DNA of 64,000 bases from Knoellia aerolata DSM 18566. GTDB taxonomy: Bacteria; Actinomycetota; Actinomycetes; Actinomycetales; Dermatophilaceae. Both the position numbers and the translations under genes were made by a program. Every line of letters begins with the position of its first letter. The stretch's first letter is position 1. This document shows, piece after piece, positions 24,777 through 34,509 of this stretch. The stretch lies in the NCBI RefSeq assembly GCF_000768695.1, contig NZ_AVPL01000012.1:1-64000 (forward strand). The letters run 5' to 3'. Below the pieces are notes generated by a model. It saw only the letters and a list, made by a program, of their open reading frames with translations. It did not search any database and was not told where the DNA came from.

Positions 24777-27418
24777 GCGTCGTCAAGCCGCGGGTCGCCT
24801 GGCACCTCGGCGCCAACGCCGGCGTGCTCCTCTGGCTCGTCCTGCTCCTCGTGACGACCCTCGTCCACCCGTTCGTCCCCGATGCGCGGTGGCTCATGGT
24901 GCACCTGCTGCTCCTGGGCGCCGTGACCAACGCGATCCTCGTGTGGAGCACCCACTTCGCCCATGCCCTCCTCAAGTCGGCGCCCGCCCGCAGGGCCGAG
25001 GCCGGCAGGCTCCTCGCCCTCAACCTCGGTGTCGCCGCCGTCGTCGTCGGCATGGTCACGGACACGTGGGCGGCGACGCTCGCCGGGGCCGTCGTCGTCG
25101 GCGGGTCCGTTGCGGCACACGGCATCTCGCTCGCACTCATGGCGCGACGAGCCCTGCCGGCGAGGTTCGGCACGTCCGTGCACCACTACGTCGCGGCGTC
25201 CTGCGCGCTGCCGGTGGGAGCCGCGCTCGGCACCCTCCTCGCGCGTCACCCGGGCGAGGCCCTCCACGGGCGGTTGCTCGTGGCCCACCTCGCGGCCAAC
25301 ATCCTCGGCTGGGTGGGACTCACCGTGCTGGGCACCCTGCTCACGCTGTGGCCCACCATCCTGCGGACACGGATGGCGGAGGGCGCCGAGCGCGCCTCGC
25401 GCCATGCCCTCCCCGTCCTCGTCGCCGGGCTGCTGCTCGTCCTGGGCGGCGCCCTCCTGGGTCTCATGACGGTGACCGCCGTCGGTGCCCTGGCCTACCT
25501 CGGGGCGGCCCTGTGGTCGCTGCGGCCGGCCCTGTCGGCGGCCCGGGCGAAGCCGCCGCAGTCGTTCGCGGCCTGGTCGGTGCTCGCAGCGACCGGGTGG
25601 CTCGTCGTGACCCTCGTGTGGTTCACCGCCCTGGTCGCGACGGCTCCCGACTGGTTCACGGCGGGTGAACGGACCCACGTCGTGGCCGTGCCGCTCGCGG
25701 TCGGGTTCGCCGCACAGGTGCTGCTCGGCGCCCTGACCCATCTGGTCCCTGTCGTGCTCGGTGGCGGTCCCGCCCGGGTCCGCGAGCTCGGGCAGGTCCT
25801 CGAGCGCGGCGCCGCCGCGCGCGTCGTGCTGACCAACGTCGGCCTCGCCGTCTGCCTGGCGCCGGTGCCGAGCCTCGTGAGGGTCCTCGTGTCGACGCTC
25901 GTCCTCGGCGCGATGGCCTCGTTCGTCGTCCTGCTCGTCGGGGCGCTGCGCCGGTCCCGCCGCCCCGTCGAGCCTCCGGCGTCCCCACCGGTGCGGCACA
26001 TCCCGGAGTCGCGCGCGGTGGTGCGCGGGCGGCATACCGGAATGGCTGCGGTCGGACTCGCCGCCGTCGTCCTCGCGACCGCGGCAGGGGTGGCCGCCGA
26101 CCCGGCGGCCCTTGGCGGGGTGGGTCGGTCGGCCGCCGGAGAGGTTGCGGCGACCGGGGAGACGACCACGGTGCGGGTCGAGGCCCGCGGCATGCGGTTC
26201 CACCCGGCGTCGGTCACGGTGGCGGCGGGCAACCGGCTCGTCATCGAGGTCGTCAACCAGGACACCGACGTCCACGACCTCGCCCTCGAGAGCGGCGAAC
26301 GCAGCGGTCGCCTCTCCCCCGGCGCCAGCGGTCGGGTCGAGGTGGCGGTCGTCGGTCGCGGCCTCGACGGGTGGTGCACGATCGCCGGGCACCGGCAGAT
26401 GGGCATGCTCTTCACCGTCGTCGTCACCGGAGGCGATGCCGTCGAGCACGCCGCACACGGCACGTCCGACGCAGCGACCGGGACGCGGGGTGGCGACGCC
26501 GCCGACGACGTCCCCCGGCTCGACGTCATGGCCGAGCCCGCGACCGGCTTCCGTGCGCGGGATGCCACGCTGGCACCCGCCGCGGCGGCCACCGTGCACC
26601 GGGTCGACCTCACCGTGCGGGAGGTCGAGCGCGAGGTGGGGGTCGGCGTGCGCCAGAAGCGGTGGACCTTCGACGGCACTGCCCCGGGACCGACCCTGCG
26701 CGGCAAGGTCGGTGACCGCTTCGACGTCACCCTGACCAACGACGGGTCGATCGGGCACTCGATCGACTTCCACGCCGGGTCGCTGGCCCCGGACGGACCG
26801 ATGCGGACGATCGCGCCGGGGGCCTCGCACACCTTCTCGTTCACGGCGACACGGGCGGGCATCTGGATGTACCACTGCAGCACGATGCCGATGTCCCTGC
26901 ACATCGCCAACGGCATGTTCGGCGCGGTCGTCATCGACCCGCCGGACCTGCCGCCGGTCGACCGGGAGTACCTCCTCGTCCAGTCCGAGCTTTACCTCGG
27001 TGAGTCCGGGGCGGACCCGGCCAAGGTCGCGGGCGAACGTCCGGACGGGGTGGTCTTCAACGGCTTCGCGAGCCAGTACGACCACGACCAGCTGCCGGCG
27101 CGGGTCGGTGAGAGGGTGCGGATCTGGGTGCTCGACGCCGGCCCGAACCGGCCGAGCTCCTTCCACGTCGTCGGCGGTCAGTTCGACACCGTCTTCAGCG
27201 AGGGGGCGTGGCTGCTGCGGCCGGGAGGTGTGGGCGGGGCGCGCGATGTCGGCGGGGCGCGCGGTGTCGGCGGGGCGCAGGCGCTGGCGCTCATGCCGGC
27301 GCAGGGAGGGTTCGTCGAGCTCGTCCTGCCCGAGGCGGGGCACTACCCGTTCGTCTCGCACGTCATGGTCGACGCCGAGCGCGGCGCCCACGGGATCCTC
27401 GAGGTCACCGACCCCTGA
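24773..27418 (+). CDS. Membrane domain-cupredoxin-copper nitrite reductase fusion
   Basis: An 881-residue three-part protein. Residues 1-440 are a polytopic membrane region related in style to NnrS. Residues about 463-555 are a plastocyanin-like cupredoxin with a type 1 copper set His500, Cys535, His540 and a nearby Met. Residues about 596-881 are an AniA/NirK-type domain: type 1 ligands His662, Cys702, His710, Met715; type 2 ligands His667, His701, His863; catalytic Asp665 in HSIDFH. The usual catalytic His has a Gln at the aligned place (Gln803 in HVVGGQFDTVF). NirK reduces nitrite to NO; the fused cupredoxin could feed electrons. The GTG start overlaps the upstream stop. Confidence 0.85.
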   Translation: MSVVKPRVAWHLGANAGVLLWLVLLLVTTLVHPFVPDARWLMVHLLLLGAVTNAILVWSTHFAHALLKSAPARRAEAGRLLALNLGVAAVVVGMVTDTWAATLAGAVVVGGSVAAHGISLALMARRALPARFGTSVHHYVAASCALPVGAALGTLLARHPGEALHGRLLVAHLAANILGWVGLTVLGTLLTLWPTILRTRMAEGAERASRHALPVLVAGLLLVLGGALLGLMTVTAVGALAYLGAALWSLRPALSAARAKPPQSFAAWSVLAATGWLVVTLVWFTALVATAPDWFTAGERTHVVAVPLAVGFAAQVLLGALTHLVPVVLGGGPARVRELGQVLERGAAARVVLTNVGLAVCLAPVPSLVRVLVSTLVLGAMASFVVLLVGALRRSRRPVEPPASPPVRHIPESRAVVRGRHTGMAAVGLAAVVLATAAGVAADPAALGGVGRSAAGEVAATGETTTVRVEARGMRFHPASVTVAAGNRLVIEVVNQDTDVHDLALESGERSGRLSPGASGRVEVAVVGRGLDGWCTIAGHRQMGMLFTVVVTGGDAVEHAAHGTSDAATGTRGGDAADDVPRLDVMAEPATGFRARDATLAPAAAATVHRVDLTVREVEREVGVGVRQKRWTFDGTAPGPTLRGKVGDRFDVTLTNDGSIGHSIDFHAGSLAPDGPMRTIAPGASHTFSFTATRAGIWMYHCSTMPMSLHIANGMFGAVVIDPPDLPPVDREYLLVQSELYLGESGADPAKVAGERPDGVVFNGFASQYDHDQLPARVGERVRIWVLDAGPNRPSSFHVVGGQFDTVFSEGAWLLRPGGVGGARDVGGARGVGGAQALALMPAQGGFVELVLPEAGHYPFVSHVMVDAERGAHGILEVTDP
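27230..27283. repeat. Three in-frame 18-bp repeats inside the nitrite reductase domain
   Basis: Three copies of an 18-bp unit encode VGGARD, VGGARG and VGGAQA (residues 820-837), inserted in the loop after AWLLRPG. The copies differ at a few bases. The insertion keeps the frame and lies between the Gln803 motif and the last copper ligand His863. Confidence 0.9.
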
Positions 27419-27442
27419 GCCGTCACACGACGCCGGGGCGGG

Positions 27443-28648
27443 TCATCGAGGCAGGCCCGAGCGCTCGGGTTCCCCATCGGTCACGGCAGCAGCGGCCGCG
27501 GACCGGGCCGGCGGGACGGCGTGCTCGAGCGTGACCCCGGCGACGAACATGCGCCGGGCGCCCGCTCCCCCGGCCGTGGCCGCACGCCAGTCGTCGAGGA
27601 ACGCCTCGTCCACCCGGCGGCGGGCCAGCGCCCCGGCCTGCGCGCGCCAGACCTGCGCCTTCCGCCCGAGGGGGAGGTTCGTCGTCGCCGGCATGACCGG
27701 CAGGGGGTCCAGCGGCACGACCATCCGGCTGGGTGGGACGGCGCCGTCGAGGGTGCGGGCGAGGCGCGGGTGGACGCGGTGGAGCTCGTCGCGGGTGCCG
27801 ATGACGACGCGCTCACGGGCCGTCAGGCTCTCACCGACGTAGCCGCGCCGAGCGTCGGCGAGGCTGGACGTGGCGCGCGAGCCGGCCAGCGCGCCGCCCT
27901 TGAGCCCGTGGGCGCCGAGACCGAGGGTGCGCGCGCCGGCGTTGATCCCGACCTGCTTCCAGCTGCCCTCGCCGTAGAGCACGAGCAGGCCGACCTGGCT
28001 GGCCGTGCCCACGACGTCGGCGACCGTGCCGAGCGCCGCGGTGACGGAGGTGCGGCGCAGCGCCGGCGGGACCGCGGCCAGCTCCTCGGCGAACCCCTCC
28101 GCGCGGGCGAACGCGGAGTAGTGCCACGAGTCGTCGAGGACGTCGTCGGCCAGGGCCAGCAGGCGCCGGGCGAGGTACCGGTCCGCGTCCCGGAAGTCCT
28201 CCCACGCTCGTGCGTGGCGCCGTTCGGCCTCCATCACCCGGCCCATGGTCTCCCCCTGTCGGCGCCGGACCGCCTCTGCCGCAACCGGATCCGCGGTGAC
28301 GGTGACGGCCAGCTCCTCCAGCATCCGGTACTCGTGCAGCGCGTCCTGGTGGCTCTCGCTCGCCGCCCGGGCCCGGTGCTGAACCGCCTCGAGCGAGTCG
28401 GCGAACGTCATCAGCGCGAGCGCTGCGCCGGCATACCGGTCGATGAGGGCGTCGACGACGGGAGGTGACTGCTGCACGGCGGCCTCGAAGACCTCGCCGG
28501 CCGGACTGTCCCAGGACGCTCCTGCCTTGATGCGGGTGAGGACGCCGTTGACCTGCGCGAGCCGGCCCGCGCCGGACCGCAGGGCGCGGGCGAGCTCGCG
28601 GACGCACGCGGGGTCGCCCTCGACCGGTGCGAGGACCCGGCCGGTCAC
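27443..28648 (-). CDS. Putative type VII secretion substrate-like protein
   Basis: A 401-residue protein whose N-terminal 100 residues form predicted helices with a WxG-like turn (GASWDSPAGEVFEAAV), as in type VII/ESX-associated domains, followed by a long helical region and a short glycine-rich hydrophobic part (ALGTVADVVGTASQVGLLVLYG). The C-terminal 150 residues (from DELHRVHPRLARTLDG) have no domain I recognise. GTG start at 28648 overlaps the small upstream gene by 4 bp. The pair resembles an ESX substrate with a small helical partner. No ESX core component is nearby. Toxin activity is possible but unsupported. Confidence 0.6.
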   Translation of the reverse strand: MTGRVLAPVEGDPACVRELARALRSGAGRLAQVNGVLTRIKAGASWDSPAGEVFEAAVQQSPPVVDALIDRYAGAALALMTFADSLEAVQHRARAASESHQDALHEYRMLEELAVTVTADPVAAEAVRRRQGETMGRVMEAERRHARAWEDFRDADRYLARRLLALADDVLDDSWHYSAFARAEGFAEELAAVPPALRRTSVTAALGTVADVVGTASQVGLLVLYGEGSWKQVGINAGARTLGLGAHGLKGGALAGSRATSSLADARRGYVGESLTARERVVIGTRDELHRVHPRLARTLDGAVPPSRMVVPLDPLPVMPATTNLPLGRKAQVWRAQAGALARRRVDEAFLDDWRAATAGGAGARRMFVAGVTLEHAVPPARSAAAAAVTDGEPERSGLPR

Positions 28649-28932
28649 CGGGTCGGCCCGCCGAACATGCGCCCGACGTCCGTCTCGGTCTCGACGTATG
28701 CCGTCCCGGCCACCTGGGCCTTGTCGCCCAGGTCCCGCAGGGACTCGGCCAGCGCCAGCCGGTCGCGGCGCCAGCCGGAGAGGAGGTGGTCGAACGCGTC
28801 GGAGGCCTCGCCGCCACCGAGCGCCCAGCGGTCGACCGACCCGTCGCGGGTCGCCTCGAGCCCGTGCGCGACCTCACCGAGGGACACACCGAGCGCAGCG
28901 ACCACCTCGGCAGAGATGAGCATCCGGGTCAT
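28645..28932 (-). CDS. Small WXG100-like helical protein
   Basis: A 95-residue, mostly helical protein without signal peptide. Its size, helix-turn-helix hairpin look and central LLSGWRRDRLALAESLRDL place it near WXG100/ESAT-6-like partners, although the exact W-x-G motif is absent. It is translationally coupled to the 401-residue protein downstream (4-bp overlap), which supports a paired role. Start ATG at 28932. Confidence 0.55.
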   Translation of the reverse strand: MTRMLISAEVVAALGVSLGEVAHGLEATRDGSVDRWALGGGEASDAFDHLLSGWRRDRLALAESLRDLGDKAQVAGTAYVETETDVGRMFGGPTR

Positions 28933-29023
28933 GCCCCCGACGCTAGAACGTCCCGTCCTCCCACCCGAGCCGTTGTCCACACCCCCCCGAATGACGTCCC
29001 ACCGCGCACCGCCCCGGGCCCTG

Positions 29024-29127
29024 CGACTTATTGCGCATTCCGCTCCTGCGCGACCGACTGATTGCGCATTCCGTACACGGCATGCGCAATCAGTGCCGGT
29101 CGCTGGAGCGGAATGCGCCATCAGTCG
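29024..29127. repeat. ATTGCGCAT palindromic intergenic element, copy 2
   Basis: The outer arms CGACTTATTGCGCATTCCGC (29024-29043) and the inverted right end at 29105-29127 match at 21 of 23 positions. A nested inner pair, CTGATTGCGCAT at 29058-29069 and ATGCGCAATCAG at 29082-29093, gives a second stem. It shares the GACTNATTGCGCAT core with copy 1 at 17016-17118. It fills the space before the metY stop. Confidence 0.85.
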
Positions 29128-29136
29128 GGGGGCGGG

Positions 29137-30474
<1,338 letters not shown>

Positions 30475-30525
30475 GGCCTAGCTCCTTGTGTGCCGTGCTT
30501 GCGGCCGCCGGTCGACGTGCCGCCA

Positions 30526-30604
30526 GGTCCTCACCCGGGGCACCCCACCGCGGTAGGAGGGTTGCCGGCCAGCGAGCCGGGGCTTGTCGCTGGCACTCAT
30601 GACC
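30526..30604 (-). promoter_or_regulatory. SAM-IV-type riboswitch upstream of metY
   Basis: On the minus strand it starts GGUCAUGAGUGCCAGCGACA, then AAGCCCCGGCU, CUGGCCGGCAACCCUCC, ACCGCGGUGGGGUGCCCCGG and ends GUGAGGACC, so the first and last bases pair (GGUC/GACC). It is nearly the same as the metX element and better paired at P1. About 50 nt separate it from the metY start, enough for an expression platform that hides the ribosome site. Confidence 0.9.
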
Positions 30605-30690
30605 TGCGACAACGGTAGCCAGCGATGCCCACCCGTCGACACGACCGTCTCTCATCGTGGACGGGGCGCGGACCGGGCATGATGGGCGGC

Positions 30691-31737
<1,047 letters not shown>

Positions 31738-32135
31738 GGTGTCGCGTCGCCGAGCGCACGCGGTTGAGCCACCAGATGCCCAGCACCGGCAGGACCAGCG
31801 GCACGTAGCCGTACCCGGAACCGAAGTGCGACCAGACGGTCTTGTCCGGGAAGGCGTCGGGGACGGCATACGACAACGCCCCGACGACGAGCACCCCGAC
31901 GAGCTCGACCGTGCAGGCGAGCAGGGCGACCCGCGTGCTCGCGCGGTCGCCGCGCACCATCCCGACCGTGGCGACGACGTAGATGAGCGCGGCCAGCGCG
32001 GAGAGCAGGTAGGCGAGCGGCGCCCGCGAGAAGTACTCGGCGATCTGGAGGATCGAGCGCCCCGTCGCGGCGAGCGCGAGGACGCCGTAGACGGCGACGA
32101 GGATGCGACCGGGGCCGCGCGCCGGGTGCAGCTGC

Positions 32136-32498
32136 TCAGGCATGGATGTCCCAGATCTGCTGCAGGCGCAGCGTCATGACGGCCACGGCGAACGCCCCGA
32201 CGGCGACCGCGCTCATGGCCCAGCGCGTCTTGTCCTTGATGGCCCCCCACAGGGTGAGGGCGAGGACGAACGGGAGGGTGACGAGGTATGCCGCGAAGGT
32301 CGCCTTGCGCTCCCCCGTGTCGAGGTCCCCGATGCCGACGAGTCCGCGGACGAGCTGCACGAGCACGCCGAGCTCGACGAGGGCGGCCAGGCCGAGCAGC
32401 CAGTCGTTGATGAGCTTGTCGAACAGCGCGTAGGCCAACGCGACGACGCACAGCAGCATGGCCGCGGCGACGAGCCCTTGGGTGAGCGGGGTCAGCAC
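32136..32498 (-). CDS. Small integral membrane protein
   Basis: A 120-residue, four-helix membrane protein (GLVAAAMLLCVVALAYALF, WLLGLAALVELGVLVQLVRG, FAAYLVTLPFVLALTLWGA, MSAVAVGAFAVAVMTLRL) read from GTG 32498. It is upstream of, and overlaps, the 145-residue membrane protein gene. Similar pairs of conserved small membrane proteins are frequent in actinobacteria without a known role. Confidence 0.75.
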   Translation of the reverse strand: MLTPLTQGLVAAAMLLCVVALAYALFDKLINDWLLGLAALVELGVLVQLVRGLVGIGDLDTGERKATFAAYLVTLPFVLALTLWGAIKDKTRWAMSAVAVGAFAVAVMTLRLQQIWDIHA

Positions 32499-32569
32499 GA
32501 GGCGAAAGCCTACGTCGCGTTGCTCACCCCTTCGGTTACCGGCCGGTTCGGCGGTGGTTGGATGCCGGT

Positions 32570-33457
32570 ATGACTTCCGCGGAGATCGGCGACGTGCGGA
32601 TCGAGTACGTCATCGACGGACCCGACGACGGCGAGCCGATGCTCCTCATCATGGGGATGGGCGCGCAGCTCGTCGCGTGGCCGCCGGACTTCGTCGAGAT
32701 GCTCGTGGAGCGGGGCTTCCGGGTGATCCGCTACGACAACCGCGACCAGGGGCTGTCGACGTTCACCGACACTCCCCCGCCGACCCGGGGCGCGGTGGCC
32801 AAGGGATTGGCGGCCCGCCGCTGGGCCATCGCGGACTACACGCTGAGCGACCTCGCCGACGACGCCTCCGGGCTGCTCGACCACCTCGGGATCGAGTCGA
32901 CCCACGTCGTCGGGGTGTCCATGGGCGGGATGGTCGCGCAGGAGCTGACCCTCAAGTACCCCGAGCGGGTCCGGTCGCTCACCTCGATCATGTCGAACAC
33001 CGGGCACCGCCGGCACGGGCGCACCTCTGCGCGGTTGCTGCCGGCGCTCATGCGCCAGATCCGGGCGGCCGCGCCGGCGACGCGCGAGGAGGCCATCGAG
33101 CGTGGCGTGCAGGCGTTCCGGGTCATCGCCGGGCACGACTTCGACGAGGACGAGATGCGCCGCATGGCCGAGGCGCACGCCGCCCGGGGCACGCAGACGG
33201 CGGTGAGCCGTGACCGCCAGCTCAACGCGATCAACGCCTCGCCGGACCGGACGGCCCGGCTGGCCGAGGTGAAGGTCCCGACCCTCGTCATCCACGGGCT
33301 GATGGACCAGCTCGTCCTGCCCAGCGGCGGTGTGGCGACGACCCGGGCGATCCCGGGGTCGCGCCTCCTGCTCTTCCCCGAGATGGGCCACGACCTGCCC
33401 CGCGGCCGCCGCGCCGAGATGGCCGACGCGATCGCCCAGAACGCCCGCCGCGCCTAA
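32570..33457 (+). CDS. Alpha/beta-fold hydrolase
   Basis: The 295-residue protein has the alpha/beta-hydrolase layout: oxyanion region LLIMGMGAQLVAW, RVIRYDNRDQGLS, nucleophile elbow HVVGVSMGGMVAQE, acidic residue near VIHGLMDQLVLP and the closing His in FPEMGHDLPR. The overall pattern is close to small-ester hydrolases such as RdmC-type methylesterases, but substrate cannot be told. I use ATG 32570; a TTG upstream is less likely. Its TAA stop lies inside the first unit of a 53-bp tandem repeat. Confidence 0.9.
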   Translation: MTSAEIGDVRIEYVIDGPDDGEPMLLIMGMGAQLVAWPPDFVEMLVERGFRVIRYDNRDQGLSTFTDTPPPTRGAVAKGLAARRWAIADYTLSDLADDASGLLDHLGIESTHVVGVSMGGMVAQELTLKYPERVRSLTSIMSNTGHRRHGRTSARLLPALMRQIRAAAPATREEAIERGVQAFRVIAGHDFDEDEMRRMAEAHAARGTQTAVSRDRQLNAINASPDRTARLAEVKVPTLVIHGLMDQLVLPSGGVATTRAIPGSRLLLFPEMGHDLPRGRRAEMADAIAQNARRA

Positions 33458-33561
33458 CTCGCCAATTCCCCCGTTCGGCACGCGACACGCCGATATGCCC
33501 CCGCGCCCAACTCGCCAATTCCCCCGTTCGGCACGCGACACGCCGGTATGCCGGCCGCGCC
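33456..33561. repeat. Tandem duplication of a 53-bp intergenic unit
   Basis: Two head-to-tail 53-bp units begin with AACTCGCCAATTCCCCCGTT at 33456 and 33509. The first 36 bases are identical; the ends differ around a TATGCC core. They lie between convergent genes and include the stop codon of the hydrolase gene. Confidence 0.9.
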
Positions 33562-33579
33562 GCCGCTCGCCGGCTCGGG

Positions 33580-34413
33580 TCAGCGGATGGCCGGGTCCGA
33601 CTCGTTGCTGACGCGCTCGGGCCGCGCCGGCGAGGAGCGCTCGCCGCGGGTCAGCACGACCGCCGCAGCAGCCACGGCCACCGCCGCGAGCACGGCCGCC
33701 ATTCCCACGACGGCTGAGCGCGGCTCATCCGCGAACCGCCCCCAGGCCAACCAGCCCAGACCCCACACGACCGCGGCGGCGACACCCAGCCGGGTGGGCG
33801 CCAGCCGAAGCAGGGACACCGCGAGCGCGACGACCACCACCAGCGCCAGGAGCGCCACGCCCACGGCGACAGCGCCACCGGTGAGCTCGAAACCGCTGTT
33901 CGCCAGTGCCGCCGCGATGTTGGCGAACGTCGCGACGGCGACCCAGCCGAGGTAGAGCCCCGCGGTGAGCCGCACGATCCACGTCCCGACGGGGTCGGCG
34001 GCGTCGTCGGGCGTCGAGGCGAGCTCGAGGGCGAGCCGGGCGAGCACGAGCAGGAGCGCGAGGATGACGACGACGCTGAGCCAGATCCAGTCCTGCTGGG
34101 TGACGAGCAGCCACGCGGCGTTGAGCACCATCGATCCCGCGAACAGCCACCCGGTCCGCCGGGCCAGCTCGCTGCGACCGGCGGCGGGGAGCCACTGCCA
34201 CACCGTGTAGGCGGCGAGCCCCACGTAGATGACCGACCAGATCGAGAACGCCGGCCCCGCGGGGGCGAGCAGCGTCGCGTCCGCCGACAGCGATCCCCCG
34301 CCCGATTCCTCCACCCGGGTGCCGATCACCCCGACCCCGACGAGCGTGCCGATGACGCAGAAGATCTCGGCGAGGGTGACGCCGACCTGCCGGGTGCGAT
34401 CCGAGGAGCTCAT
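33580..34413 (-). CDS. TspO/MBR-related tryptophan-rich membrane protein
   Basis: A 277-residue polytopic membrane protein with the TspO-type signature APAGPAFSIWSVIYVGLAAY and tryptophan-rich loops (YTVWQWLPAAG, MVLNAAWLLVTQQDWIWLS). It is longer than classical TspO (about 160 residues), with extra C-terminal helices. TspO proteins bind porphyrins and take part in light- and stress-linked tetrapyrrole responses. The ATG at 34413 has GAGGAG-like bases close by. It is divergent (96 bp) from a B12-based photosensor, a suggestive pairing. Confidence 0.78.
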   Translation of the reverse strand: MSSSDRTRQVGVTLAEIFCVIGTLVGVGVIGTRVEESGGGSLSADATLLAPAGPAFSIWSVIYVGLAAYTVWQWLPAAGRSELARRTGWLFAGSMVLNAAWLLVTQQDWIWLSVVVILALLLVLARLALELASTPDDAADPVGTWIVRLTAGLYLGWVAVATFANIAAALANSGFELTGGAVAVGVALLALVVVVALAVSLLRLAPTRLGVAAAVVWGLGWLAWGRFADEPRSAVVGMAAVLAAVAVAAAAVVLTRGERSSPARPERVSNESDPAIR

Positions 34414-34496
34414 GCCCCCACCCTGCCATCCGCGGCTGCGGAACGGCCTGGACGTACCCGTCTCACGGCATAACCGCAGGTGAGGACTCGGAGCAC

Positions 34497-34502
34497 CTAC
34501 AC
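34497..34502 (+). promoter_or_regulatory. -10 box TACACT for a leaderless B12-sensor transcript
   Basis: TACACT lies 7 bases before the GTG at 34510, the spacing expected when transcription starts at or next to the start codon. No Shine-Dalgarno-like sequence fits better. This supports the GTG start of the photosensor gene. Confidence 0.5.
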
Positions 34503-34509
34503 TTCGGGG

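Noticed and set aside
24524-27391. A 955-codon open frame opposite the nitrite reductase fusion
   Set aside because: The plus-strand gene has copper-ligand motifs and operon coupling. The antisense frame is compositionally biased and shows no motif.
33456-33561. Possible two-repeat CRISPR
   Set aside because: The units abut without a unique spacer and include a stop codon; this is a simple tandem duplication.
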